Notes: generated from the letters alone by a model not told the origin. DNA of 64,000 nucleotides from Pseudomonadota bacterium (GCA_021781575.1 JAJXWP010000008.1:62001-126000), one strand, 5' to 3'. Counted from the stretch's first letter, positions 1-8,280 are shown. Translations and numbers: made by a program.

Positions 1-585
1 TTCGTCGAAATATCCGACAATCCAGAAGGAATCGGCATCGAGAACGGCAATCCGGGGCTCTCCCACCGAAATGTAATCACCGACCCGCAGATGCAGGTTG
101 GTCACGTACCCGTTGACCGGGGAACGTAACCGGGCCCGATCAAGATTGAGTCTGGCGAGATCGAGGCTCGCCCTGGCGGCGTCCACGGCTGCCGCTGCGA
201 CCCGTGCGGCGCTATCGAAACGTTCGATTTCCTCGGTCGACACCACGTCGCGCAGTCCGGCGCGGCGGCGGGCGTCGGCGGCGCGGATCCGCAGTTCCTG
301 GCTGCGTCGCGCAAGTTCCGCTTCGGCCAGCGCCACGGCCAGGCGGAATCGGGTCGGATCGACCTGGGCCAACGAATCGCCTTTGTGGACGAACTGATTG
401 TCGCGGGCGTCCAGAGCTACGACGGTTCCGGCCACCTCAGGCGCGAGATCCACCACTTCGGCGCGCACCCGTCCGTCGCGGGTCCAGGGCGAGACCATGT
501 AATAGCGCCACAGGGCGGCGCCAAGAAAGACCGCGGCAGCAGTCAATGCCAGCGTGACAGCCACGCGGAAACCGTTGATCAGCAT
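1..585 (-). CDS. HlyD-family efflux periplasmic adaptor, AaeA-like (3' end beyond window)
   Basis: This is the membrane-fusion (adaptor) subunit of an aromatic-acid or fusaric-acid type efflux pump. The first 195 residues are visible and the C-terminus lies beyond the left edge. Residues about 6-26 form one hydrophobic membrane anchor, followed by the family signature SPWTRDGRVRAEVV. A first half-lipoyl segment (LAPEVAGTVV) is followed by an Ala/Arg-rich coiled-coil hairpin at about 70-150 and the second half-lipoyl motif LRSPVNGYVTN. The ATG at 585 is chosen because it directly precedes the anchor. It is last in a minus-strand operon with the DUF1656 and FUSC genes, which is the usual aaeX-aaeA-aaeB composition. 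The substrate is inferred from the family only. Confidence 0.9.
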   Translation of the reverse strand, partial: MLINGFRVAVTLALTAAAVFLGAALWRYYMVSPWTRDGRVRAEVVDLAPEVAGTVVALDARDNQFVHKGDSLAQVDPTRFRLAVALAEAELARRSQELRIRAADARRRAGLRDVVSTEEIERFDSAARVAAAAVDAARASLDLARLNLDRARLRSPVNGYVTNLHLRVGDYISVGEPRIAVLDADSFWIVGYFDE

Positions 586-596
586 GGGTCTGTCTT

Positions 597-791
597 TCAG
601 GCGAAGGGAAGCAACATAGCGAAAACCACGACGAACAGCGCCGCCTCGAACAGCGCCAGATACCAGACCCTACCCAGCAGCCGGCTGCGGCCGAGCGCCC
701 AACGGCAGACGAAGAAGAGAGCCGCGGCCAGCAGCAGGCGAGGAACCAGGGAGGCGAGATAGATGCCGCCGAGATCGACGTCTTTCAGCAA
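597..791 (-). CDS. DUF1656 small inner-membrane protein, AaeX-like
   Basis: A 64-residue protein with two hydrophobic segments (about 10-28 and 44-62) and the typical DUF1656 opening DVDLGGIYLASLVPRLL. The start is a TTG at 791 preceded by GGGAGACAGGCG, a good ribosome-binding site. Proteins of this family accompany FUSC/HlyD pumps, where they are thought to be accessory membrane subunits. It sits 13 bases after the FUSC gene and 11 before the adaptor gene, so the three are almost certainly co-transcribed. Confidence 0.88.
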   Translation of the reverse strand: MLKDVDLGGIYLASLVPRLLLAAALFFVCRWALGRSRLLGRVWYLALFEAALFVVVFAMLLPFA

Positions 792-804
792 CGCCTGTCT
801 CCCG

Positions 805-2886
805 TCATTTCGACCCGGTATCCGCCAGAATGTCGCGGCGGCCTCTCAGCGACGAGGCGATGGCCGCCAAGGCGGCGGCCGCCCGAGCCAGGTCAGGAAA
901 TCTTTCGCCATCGTCCCGGGCGGTCATGCGCAACAGGCGCATCGCCGCCTTCTCGGCCAGGCCGGCAACCCGGTCCGGAGCCCGGTCGATGGCGCGCAAG
1001 CCACGCAATGCCCGGACCACGACCGTGTGCCCGGCGGAGTGCTCCGGCAGGTTCCCGGCCAGGCCGCGCAAACGGATAATCTGGCGTCCAAGGCGCAAAG
1101 CGGTGTGGCCGCTGCGCAAACCATTCTGCCGCGAGTTCCCCGCCGGAAAGCAGTTGGCCAGCCGCAACAGTCGATCCTGCATCCGCATTTCCCAGGTCTC
1201 GCGACGCACGGCTTGACGCCCCCGCAGCAAGGCCAACAGGTCGGTACGGATGGCGCCACGCAGGCCGCGCGCCTGCGTGGCCGGGTTGGCCGGCAGGACT
1301 AGCCGGTAAATCAGTGCCGTCAAACCGGCCCCGCAGATCACCGCCAGGGACAGGTTGAGCTGTGCGGTCATGTCGTAGCGCATGACGTTGGCGGGTGACA
1401 GTTGCACCAGGAAGAACACCAGGAAGCCGGCGCCGCGCAAGGTGCCCGTCGCCTTGGTGATGCCCAGCGCTCCCAGAAACAGCGGAACCGCCAGGGCGGC
1501 GGCAAGCGTCGGAAAATCCGCCAGATAAGGAAGTAGCGCCAACTTGTAGGCTAGGGCGGCGATGGCGGCCAGTGCCACACCCTCGGCAAATTGAAGGGAA
1601 TCCCGGGCCGGACGGTCGTGCAGCGACAGCAGCACCACATTGGGGATGGCGGCTGAAATCATCACGGAGCCGGTCGGCCAGGCCGTGGCGATCCAGGCCG
1701 CTCCGCACAGCCATACCGTCATGGCCGCACGCAAGCCGTTGGCGGCGGCTCGTCTCCAGTCGTGATGGTAGGAGCGGCGCCCCACCTCCTCCATCGGCCT
1801 GCGGGCCGAGGGCTGCAGGCGTTCGATGCTCTCGGCCAGATCGTCGAGAAGTTCGTGCAGCCGGTCGAGCACGATCAAGGACGGCAGATGTCCGGGGATG
1901 ATAGCCGCGCCAACGCGGCTGCGCAGAGCCCCAAGATGCGCCAATGCCACGGAAGCCATGTGGGGGGCCTGCTCTTGTGCGCCCGCCGCGGCATCGAGTT
2001 CGGCCAGGACGCGGCGAGTGTCGTCGCGTAGTCGCGCGGGAAGCCTTTTTTCCGCGCCAGGCAGGACTTCGTGCAGGCCGCCGGCGGCGGTAAGAGTGGC
2101 GAACAGCGACATCACCGACAGCCGCTGGGCATCGGCGAACGCTGCCGCTTCGGGGGCTTCGGCGACACCGAACTCGATCAGAGCATCGATCGCGGCGATT
2201 TCAGCCCTCAGCTTGCATCGACGTTCTTCCATCACATCGGCAGCCGGGTCGGTCAGGACGAAGGCGGTGAATTCGCATAAATCGCGCAAGGCGATCGACA
2301 GGCGCCTGTTGACGACACTGGCCGTCGAGCGCCGGGTAAACAACGAGGCCACCAGGGCGGAGCAGACGATGCCGAGCGACACTCCCGCAATGCGGGCCGC
2401 CGTCACCTCGAAGATTGCCTGCGGAGCGGTGTCGATGCCGCCTGGAAAGGAAATGAGTCCCACCGTATAGCCCGCCAACATGGCAGCGTAGGAACGAAAA
2501 TTGCGCAGCAGGGAGGCCGTGCCGGTGCATAGGGCCAACCAGGCGCCCAGCCCCAGGAGGTACATTTCCGGCGACTGGGCGAACAATCCCGCCAGCGCCA
2601 GCGACACCAAGCCACCGACTAAGGTCCCCAGCAGGCGATAGATGCTCTTTGACCACACCATGCCGTGGATCGGATGGGCCACGACCAGGACCGTGATGGC
2701 GGCCGATGACGGCGTGTCCAGTTCGAACAAATAGGCCAGGTACAGCGCGCCCAGGGCTGCGGCACTCGTCCTGGCGGCATAGAGCCACGAGCCTGGAATG
2801 CCGGCGCGAAAATAGGAAGGCCGAGGCGATGGGGGGCTCGGGCGCGGCCTTCCTTTTCTTTCCCACGCGAGAAAACCGTTGCTCAA
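805..2886 (-). CDS. FUSC-family inner-membrane efflux transporter, AaeB-like
   Basis: About 693 residues with the FUSC architecture: an N-terminal block of hydrophobic segments (about 30-185) with motif VLVVAHPIHGMVWSKS and a following VGGL, a cytoplasmic helical domain (about 190-380), and a second membrane block (about 385-540) followed by a soluble tail. The family exports p-hydroxybenzoate, fusaric acid and related aromatics with an HlyD adaptor. The first usable codon is a TTG at 2886 with no clear ribosome-binding site, so the first 20 or so residues (Pro/Arg rich) are uncertain. It is the promoter-proximal gene of the efflux operon. A LysR regulator lies upstream on the other strand. 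Confidence 0.88.
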   Translation of the reverse strand: MSNGFLAWERKGRPRPSPPSPRPSYFRAGIPGSWLYAARTSAAALGALYLAYLFELDTPSSAAITVLVVAHPIHGMVWSKSIYRLLGTLVGGLVSLALAGLFAQSPEMYLLGLGAWLALCTGTASLLRNFRSYAAMLAGYTVGLISFPGGIDTAPQAIFEVTAARIAGVSLGIVCSALVASLFTRRSTASVVNRRLSIALRDLCEFTAFVLTDPAADVMEERRCKLRAEIAAIDALIEFGVAEAPEAAAFADAQRLSVMSLFATLTAAGGLHEVLPGAEKRLPARLRDDTRRVLAELDAAAGAQEQAPHMASVALAHLGALRSRVGAAIIPGHLPSLIVLDRLHELLDDLAESIERLQPSARRPMEEVGRRSYHHDWRRAAANGLRAAMTVWLCGAAWIATAWPTGSVMISAAIPNVVLLSLHDRPARDSLQFAEGVALAAIAALAYKLALLPYLADFPTLAAALAVPLFLGALGITKATGTLRGAGFLVFFLVQLSPANVMRYDMTAQLNLSLAVICGAGLTALIYRLVLPANPATQARGLRGAIRTDLLALLRGRQAVRRETWEMRMQDRLLRLANCFPAGNSRQNGLRSGHTALRLGRQIIRLRGLAGNLPEHSAGHTVVVRALRGLRAIDRAPDRVAGLAEKAAMRLLRMTARDDGERFPDLARAAAALAAIASSLRGRRDILADTGSK

Positions 2887-2928
2887 TTTGTTGCGTTCAA
2901 CAGGATTGCTTGATTTCAGCGCGACGGA

Positions 2929-3267
2929 TCAATTGTCCACGTAGACCTGAACGACTTGGCCGTCCTTGACCGCCACCCCGTTCCAGCCGGACCGCACCGG
3001 GACTTTTTCCGGGTGATCGGTAAGCGAGGAGATAAGCTCGGGATGCGGCGTGGCCGGGGTCGCCGCGACCGCACTGAGATGGATGTCGCTGTAGCCTTGC
3101 GACCGCAGCATCTCTGCCAACTGGGACTGACTGGTCACCTTCTGTACCGCCAGGTGAACGGTCGGAGCCATTCCGACCAGGGTTTCGGCCGAAGCCGCGC
3201 TGGCGCCCAGAATTAGGCCGGCGGCGGTCAAGCCGGATATCAGGAAGCTGCATTTCAGAGGAGACAT
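2929..3267 (-). CDS. Small exported protein of unknown function
   Basis: 112 residues beginning with a clear Sec signal peptide: a hydrophobic stretch at about 6-22 followed by ASAASAE, cleavage probably after ASA. The mature part of about 85 residues contains LAEMLRSQGYSDIHLS, reminiscent of PepSY-like repeats, and ends VAVKDGQVVQVYVDN. I do not recognise a family with certainty. The ATG at 3267 is preferred over an in-frame TTG at 3285 because AAAGGTG lies just upstream. It is the first gene after the divergent LysR gene and lies 42 bases before the FUSC gene, so it may be the leader gene of the efflux operon. Confidence 0.75.
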   Translation of the reverse strand: MSPLKCSFLISGLTAAGLILGASAASAETLVGMAPTVHLAVQKVTSQSQLAEMLRSQGYSDIHLSAVAATPATPHPELISSLTDHPEKVPVRSGWNGVAVKDGQVVQVYVDN

Positions 3268-3356
3268 AAAAGCACCTTTGTTCAATAGGGGGTGATGTCC
3301 TGGGCATGCACTATGCCTCCCGGCGTTTCAGTTGATAATACAGAGATTCATTCCTA

Positions 3357-3381
3357 CATTATGTCGTGAAAGTTCATAATG
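3357..3381. promoter_or_regulatory. Palindrome, candidate LysR-type operator
   Basis: CATTATG and CATAATG form a perfect 7-base inverted repeat separated by 11 bases, in the divergent spacer between the efflux operon and the LysR gene. The spacing fits the T-N11-A rule of LysR regulators. The right arm touches the LysR ribosome-binding site (GAGGACA), which fits autorepression. Function is inferred. Confidence 0.5.
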
Positions 3382-3390
3382 AGGACAAGG

Positions 3391-4284
3391 ATGGATCGAC
3401 TGGCCAATATGACCGCATTCGCCAAAGTGGTCGAAACCGGCAGCTTCACCGGCGCAGCCCGGCATCTCCGGGTGTCCCCGACGATGGTGAGCAAGCAGGT
3501 GCGCGAATTGGAGGACAGGCTCGGCATCAAGCTGCTCAATCGCACGACCCGCCGGGTCAGCCTCACCGATGTCGGCAGCCTGTTTTACCAGCGTTGCGCA
3601 CCGTTGCTGGACGAGATCGCCGAACTGGAATGCCTGGCAAGCCAGATGAACACGACGCCGCGTGGCCTGCTGCGCGTGAGCGCCCCGCTGGCTTTCGGCG
3701 CAACACGCGTCGCCGCTGCGCTGGCGGATTTTACCAAGCACTACCCGGATGTGCAGGTCGATCTGGTTCTGACCGACAGAATGGTCGACCTGGTGGACGA
3801 AGGGTTCGACCTGGCGATCTATGTCGGCGATCCGGGGAACTCGAGCCTGATCGCCCGCCGTCTTGCCGTCTACCAGACGATCCTTTGCGCAACGCCGGCG
3901 TATTTGTCGGAGCATGGTGCCCCTGCCGTCCCGGAGGATCTGACGAGGCACAACTGCCTGACCCATCCGAACGAGGAACTATCCAAGCAATGGACATTTG
4001 CTGGTCCCGGCGGCGAGCCCCATACCATCAAGGTCTCGGGCAATTACCGCACCAACAGCATCACTGCTCAGATTGCGGCCGCGTTGCGCGACCAAGGGGT
4101 GATGCTGCAACCTACCAACATGGTCGCCGAGGAAATCAGGTCCGGGCGACTGGTGCAGATCCTGTCGGAATTCAAGTCCCCGGAACTGGTCGTGCGTGCG
4201 CTGTATCTGCCGGGGCGGCACCTGTCGACGAAGATCCGCGCCTTCATCGATTTCTTTGCGGCAGAATTGGCGGAGGTGGAGTGA
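3391..4284 (+). CDS. LysR-family transcriptional regulator
   Basis: 297 residues. The N-terminal winged HTH (about 1-60) reads MTAFAKVVETGSFTGAAR then SPTMVSKQVRELEDRLG and TTRRVSLTD, which is canonical LysR. The substrate-binding domain spans about 88-295 (GLLRVSAPLAFG, then YPDVQVDLVLTDRMVDLVDEGFD divided over two sub-lobes). This sequence style is that of the CrgA/DmlR-like subgroup. An ATG at 3379 is also in frame, but it overlaps the palindrome, and the ATG at 3391 has GAGGACA at proper distance. Divergent transcription from the exported protein and AaeXAB-like operon suggests it controls that pump, as AaeR does in enterobacteria. The inducer is unknown. Confidence 0.9.
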   Translation: MDRLANMTAFAKVVETGSFTGAARHLRVSPTMVSKQVRELEDRLGIKLLNRTTRRVSLTDVGSLFYQRCAPLLDEIAELECLASQMNTTPRGLLRVSAPLAFGATRVAAALADFTKHYPDVQVDLVLTDRMVDLVDEGFDLAIYVGDPGNSSLIARRLAVYQTILCATPAYLSEHGAPAVPEDLTRHNCLTHPNEELSKQWTFAGPGGEPHTIKVSGNYRTNSITAQIAAALRDQGVMLQPTNMVAEEIRSGRLVQILSEFKSPELVVRALYLPGRHLSTKIRAFIDFFAAELAEVE

Positions 4285-4482
4285 TAAATGGTTCGACGTT
4301 ATACGTACCCCGGATGGCGCTTGTGGGCCCATGAGCGGTCCTCACGGCCAACCGTTCCCGCGCCGGGGGCAGCCCCTAAAACAAACGCGGTTCATCGGCC
4401 TCCCGCGTCACGTGGCGATCATCTTCCGGACCTCTTCGCCTTCCCGCCACCGCGGTCGCCGACAAGCGACAATTCAGAAACC

Positions 4483-4675
4483 CTACTTCATGATCCGCAG
4501 CAGGAATTCATCGAATAGCGGGACGGTGAACGCGGTGTCGCCATGGGCAGGGCTGTGCGATCCTGTGCATCGCCATGATGAGGGCGCTCAGTTCTCGTTC
4601 CTTGAGATACTGCAGTTCGTCGATGATGAGGGCGACCGCGGTGCCTCGGGCTTGCCCCGCATGGGCAAACTTTGG
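4483..4675 (-). pseudogene. Remnant of a P-loop ATPase with internal deletion
   Basis: On the minus strand one frame encodes ARGTAVALIIDELQYLKE and then ELSALIMAMHRIAQ (4583-4669), the Walker B region of a mobile-element-associated AAA-type ATPase family. About 38 bases later, in another frame, comes HGDTAFTVPLFDEFLLRIMK and a stop (4483-4545), the expected C-terminal end of the same family. Everything between, including the sensor region, is missing, and no Walker A is found upstream. This is therefore a decayed copy, not a gene. It marks the left part of the accessory island. Confidence 0.65.
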
Positions 4676-4832
4676 CGGATTCCAGATCGAAGTCTGACGG
4701 CCCTTGCGGAATGTCAGGCCTCTGCTCTCGCCATCCCCAGGCGCCCCAGGTTGCAAGAAACCTTCGGGATGCGACTTGCTGAGCGCGGCGATTTGCCCAT
4801 ATGCTACGTGCATATTGCCAAGGAGATCGAGC

Positions 4833-5264
4833 ATGAGCCTGTCCCCAACGTTTGCGCGGCTGGTGCGCCAAGCCACCGGAGATACCGCCGACGTCAGTAG
4901 CGGGCTCGGTTTGGCCAACGCCATTCGTGGCGGGCTGCCGGCTAGCGCTGTTGACAACATCGTCCGGAGTGGGAAATTGACTTATAGGGAAGTCGACAAA
5001 GTCGTCCTGCCCCGAAAGACACTCGCCCATCGCAAGTCCATTGGCACGCTGACCGCCGATCAATCGGACCGCCTGGTCCGCGTCGCGCGTATCATTGCCC
5101 TGGCCGAGGACACCTTCGCCAATCCGGACAAGGCCGCGACTTGGCTTCGCCGGGCCAGCGCCGCTTTGGAAGGCGAAACACCCCTGGAGCTATTGGATAC
5201 CGAAGAAGGGGCGCGAGAGGTCGAAACCCTGTTGACGCGGATCGGCCACGGGATCGCCGCCTGA
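4833..5264 (+). CDS. Xre/MbcA/ParS-type antitoxin of RES-Xre pair 1
   Basis: 143 residues with an N-terminal Xre-like helical region and a C-terminal DUF2384 (MbcA/ParS) domain, recognisable by LAEDTFANPDKAATWLRRAS followed by GETPLELLDTEEGAREVETLL. Such antitoxins bind and neutralise RES toxins and repress their own operon. The start ATG at 4833 has AAGGAGA six bases upstream, which rules out longer in-frame starts. Its stop overlaps the start of the RES gene (TGATG), so expression is translationally coupled. Confidence 0.9.
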   Translation: MSLSPTFARLVRQATGDTADVSSGLGLANAIRGGLPASAVDNIVRSGKLTYREVDKVVLPRKTLAHRKSIGTLTADQSDRLVRVARIIALAEDTFANPDKAATWLRRASAALEGETPLELLDTEEGAREVETLLTRIGHGIAA

Positions 5265-5707
5265 TGCGGATTTGGCGGGTGGCCAAGCGCGCCTTTGCGG
5301 ATCTCAGCGGCGAGGGGGCTCGCCTGGTTGGCGGCCGTTGGAACAGTCCTGGCCGGCCGATGGTGTACGCAGCGGCCGAAGCTAGCCTGGCCCTTCTCGA
5401 AGTAAGGGCTCACCTCGATCTTCCGTTCGACCTCGTGCCGGACGATTTCGTGTTTATGGAAATCGAAACCGGCAGCGCAGAGGTCGAAGACATGGCGCTC
5501 CCTCCTGCCGCGGCAGAATGCCTGCATAACGGAGACCGGTGGCTCACCGAAGGCCGCACACCCTTGTTGCGCGTGCCTTCGGTTGTGGTTTCCTTTTCTT
5601 CAAATGTCTTGATCAATCCCCGACATCCCGGCAGCAGAGATGTTTCGATTGCCGCACTGCACCCATTTCAGTTTGATCGCCGCTTGTGGAGCAGCGGCAC
5701 GACGTGA
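5264..5707 (+). CDS. RES-domain toxin of RES-Xre pair 1
   Basis: 147 residues, the short RES class. Visible motifs are RIWRVAKRAFADLSGEGARL, GGRWNSPGRPMVYAA, the Glu in LLEVRAHLDL, the Ser in VPSVVVS, and NVLINPRHPG near the C-terminus. Characterised RES toxins destroy NAD+ (phosphorolysis or hydrolysis) or ADP-ribosylate targets. The key Arg, Glu and Ser positions appear intact, so it is probably active. It follows its antitoxin with a one-base overlap. Three bases after its stop begins a relic of a TOTE-type gene. Confidence 0.9.
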   Translation: MRIWRVAKRAFADLSGEGARLVGGRWNSPGRPMVYAAAEASLALLEVRAHLDLPFDLVPDDFVFMEIETGSAEVEDMALPPAAAECLHNGDRWLTEGRTPLLRVPSVVVSFSSNVLINPRHPGSRDVSIAALHPFQFDRRLWSSGTT

Positions 5708-5710
5708 CCT

Positions 5711-5887
5711 ATGGTTGACCGCCGGTCGGCATCGGTAACCAAGATTGCGCTTTTTCGCTCGCTCTTTCGTGGGCGAGACGATGTCTACGCTCGCCGATTT
5801 GACAGTCGTAAATTCGGCAACGTTTCGGATACGGGCAAAATGCGCCCGTTCCGGGCGTTACGGAGGCCAGCGGACACCTCCGGATAG
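5711..5887 (+). pseudogene. 5' relic of a second TOTE-type primase-helicase gene
   Basis: A 58-codon reading frame starting MVDRRSAS. Its residues 12-33 (IALFRSLFRGRDDVYARRFDSR, shown here by its two ends IALFRSLFRGR and DVYARRFDSR) match the first 33 residues of the intact 930-residue protein at 11726, which reads VALFRSLFRGRPDVYARRFESR over the same stretch. After FDSRKFG homology is lost and the frame stops, so the cysteine cluster, primase core, helicase and nuclease are all absent. I treat it as a truncated paralogue, not a functional small protein. Confidence 0.7.
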
Positions 5888-5967
5888 CGGTCATTCGCAG
5901 GCGCGGCACAGGTTCAAATCGCAAAGGTGCAATCGGCCGAATTAGTTAATGTAGCGATGTCCGCCGG

Positions 5968-6366
5968 TCACGCCAGTGGTTCTGTTGCGTTGCCACACAG
6001 CCGCTCGCAAAGCTCGACGAATCCGGATACCTCAGCCTTGATCCTTGCAGCCCGACGCTGAAGATCTTCGGGCTCGGGGTCATAATGCGATACCAGTCAA
6101 TCATCCAAGGCCCGATTGATCGTCTTGCCGGCGAGACGCGCGGCCTCGCCCAAAGGGTTGACCAGCGCTCCAAATCGCCCCACCACCGACGAATGGGTCT
6201 TTGGTGCCGTCCCCGTCCGGGCGATCAACACGGCCACTGCCCCGTGGTACATCGCATAGTACCCAGCGTCGATGACGATCTCGGGTTCAGAAAGAGGATC
6301 GTGGCTCATCGCCTGACGCAGAAACACGTTCGCACGATTGAGTCGCGACTGGACTTCCGGCGTCAA
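5968..6366 (-). pseudogene. HEPN-domain protein interrupted by an in-frame TGA
   Basis: The frame from ATG 6366 encodes a HEPN-type helical protein (AGYYAMYHGAVAVLIARTG, PKTHSSVVGRFGALV) but meets TGA at 6097-6099 after 89 residues. The very same frame continues for 42 codons with family-like sequence (LVSHYDPEPEDLQRRAARIK and CERLCGNATEPLA) to a TGA at 5968. The likely ancestral codon is CGA. HEPN toxins of MNT/HEPN systems are RNases or are AMPylated by their partner. The MNT gene overlaps by ATGA at 6363-6366. The product is probably a truncated HEPN, unless the stop is a sequencing error. Confidence 0.75.
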
Positions 6367-6728
6367 ATGCGGCGCCCTTCATTCCGGATGCTTCGCATCA
6401 GCAACGTATCCTCACTCTCCCGTTCTGCTCTGATTGCAAGGGGCTGAATGAACGGTTCGCCGCCCATCTCCATCATCATCTCATACGCCGCATCGGCCAG
6501 CGCCCATTGATCGGCGGCAGAAAATGGTCCCGAGACGAAGACCGCAAAATCCCAGTCCGAATCAGCACGCGCGTCTCCGCGGGCACGGGAGCCGAATAGC
6601 ACAATCTTGGAAACTCGCCCGGGCAGGGCCGCTTCGGCCCGCCGGCGAAATTCGGCCGGCAACTCGCTGTGCAACGCTTCGCTCATGACGTACACCCGCC
6701 TGGCATGTTCGACCCACCGCCTTTCCAC
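6363..6728 (-). CDS. MNT-type nucleotidyltransferase antitoxin
   Basis: 121 residues with the minimal nucleotidyltransferase motif: GSRARG at 46-51 followed by DSDWD, giving the paired catalytic aspartates 58 and 60. In MNT/HEPN (MntA/HepT-like) pairs this enzyme transfers AMP to the HEPN toxin and neutralises it. The GTG at 6728 gives the longest form. An ATG at 6686 (MSEALHSELP) is closer to the usual N-terminus and is a credible alternative. The gene overlaps the HEPN gene by four bases. Since that partner is truncated here, the pair may be a decaying system. Confidence 0.85.
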   Translation of the reverse strand: MERRWVEHARRVYVMSEALHSELPAEFRRRAEAALPGRVSKIVLFGSRARGDARADSDWDFAVFVSGPFSAADQWALADAAYEMMMEMGGEPFIQPLAIRAERESEDTLLMRSIRNEGRRI

Positions 6729-7011
6729 CGCGATGAACGCTGATGCGACGGCATGCGGTCACATTCTCCTAGAGCTTTAGGGCAAATTCAACCCGACCAT
6801 TATGCGCCTCGGGAACAGGGGCGAGTTCGCGCCCGTTATGGTCGTTGCACGGATCGGGGCCGTTTCCGGATAGCCGACCTTCCCCGGTTTCATCCGGACG
6901 TCGTGGTTGGGCCAGGAGCGGTCAGTCAACCGTTTATCGTCGTTGTCGGCATCCCATCAAATCCACTTGAAACGTCGAGGAGCCATCAAGTTTTGATTCA
7001 AGAAAAAGAAA

Positions 7012-8280
7012 TCAGGTGATGGTCATGTATCGTTCCTGATAGCGGCGTTCGTCCTCCGCCTGTGCTTCCAACGAGGCGCCCACGATTTCGTCGTAGTCAT
7101 CGGTCAAAGCCTCGACAATGACCGGTTCAAGCAGCTTCTGCGCAGACATGTTGCGCAGAGCCGAAATCACCGTCTCTTTATTCCCCTGATCTCGATAGGG
7201 ACGGCTCTCGGCAATCGCTGAGGCAACGTCGGCCACCGCCACAATCTTGGCCCCGACATCCAGAGCATTGCGTTCCAGCCGACCCGGATAGCCACTTCCG
7301 TTCAATCGTTCGTGATGATAGGAAGCCCATTCGGCGATCTGCTCAAATCCGCGTACCCTGGAGAGGACGCGATAGGTATAAAACGGGTGTTGCCGAATGA
7401 TGGCGTATTCCTCGGCCGTCAGACGCTCTGGCTTGCAGAGAATTGCGTTCGGCACCACCAACTTGCCGACATCGTGCAAAAATCCGGCGATTTCGATCTG
7501 CTGAAGATCCTTGCCCGAAAATGCCAGACGCTGGGCCAAACTGCGGGCACACGCCGCGACGCCAGAAGAGTGGCTGGCGGTGAAACGCGAGCGAAAGTCG
7601 GTAATGTCTTTCAGAACGACGGCGATGGCACGAGCCGCCTCAAAATCGAGATCGATGGAACGCAGCGGACAACGCTGTTGAAGACGCAAGGCGAGATCTT
7701 TTGAAACAAGTTCCAGCCAGAAATCCTCACATGTGGAAACCTGCCTAAGCAATTGGATCACGTCAGGATGCAATATGTCGCCCGAAAGCTGCGAAACCTG
7801 CGTCCGAAGCCTGTCACTCTGATGCAAAATGAACTGGCGGCGATCAATCCACCTTTCCAGATGATCGGCCAGTAGCAGAAATTGGGCGGCGAGAACATTG
7901 TCATCGGCGAAACTTCGTCCCTCTTTCTGATGTTGCGAAATCGGCGTGTGGTGCCAGTCAACAATCTCGCCAGCCGGGGCCAGCCAGAATGCCTCCCGAA
8001 ACAGCTTGCCGCCGCGCAGACAATGCGCACCGGGAAAAAGGTCTTCCGCGACGTGCACGCCTATTTTTTCCTCAGGAGACAAGGCGCCGATGTCGTGAAG
8101 CATCGCCGCCATGAACAATCGTTCTGACAGTTCGTGATCCAGATTGGCAGCCCTCGCCAGTTCCGATGCAATATATGCTGTTCTAACCTGGTGATCGACC
8201 AATGAAGGATCCGGCAAATCCATTGTTTCTGATACTGAGAACAAGATGTCTGTAAGATTTACTTTCAGATGAGCCCACAT
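7012..8280 (-). CDS. Tandem HD / HD-GYP phosphodiesterase
   Basis: 422 residues with two HD-superfamily modules. The first (about 25-150) has H30, HD at 62-63 and WHH near 109-111. The second (about 230-360) is a full HD-GYP: H237, FLHDVGKL with HD at 269-270, HP at 298-299, HH at 322-323 and GSGYP at 328-332. HD-GYP proteins hydrolyse cyclic di-GMP. No transmembrane or receiver domain is visible, so the N-terminal HD module may serve as sensor or may also bind metal. The ATG at 8280 follows GGGGGAG. Base use looks less GC-biased than in the flanking core genes, consistent with transfer with the island. Confidence 0.85.
   Translation of the reverse strand: MWAHLKVNLTDILFSVSETMDLPDPSLVDHQVRTAYIASELARAANLDHELSERLFMAAMLHDIGALSPEEKIGVHVAEDLFPGAHCLRGGKLFREAFWLAPAGEIVDWHHTPISQHQKEGRSFADDNVLAAQFLLLADHLERWIDRRQFILHQSDRLRTQVSQLSGDILHPDVIQLLRQVSTCEDFWLELVSKDLALRLQQRCPLRSIDLDFEAARAIAVVLKDITDFRSRFTASHSSGVAACARSLAQRLAFSGKDLQQIEIAGFLHDVGKLVVPNAILCKPERLTAEEYAIIRQHPFYTYRVLSRVRGFEQIAEWASYHHERLNGSGYPGRLERNALDVGAKIVAVADVASAIAESRPYRDQGNKETVISALRNMSAQKLLEPVIVEALTDDYDEIVGASLEAQAEDERRYQERYMTIT

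Noticed and set aside
4488-5063. Minus-strand frame covering the RES-Xre antitoxin region
   Set aside because: The antitoxin on the plus strand is well supported. Only the segment 4483-4675 of the minus strand has homology, as a pseudogene.
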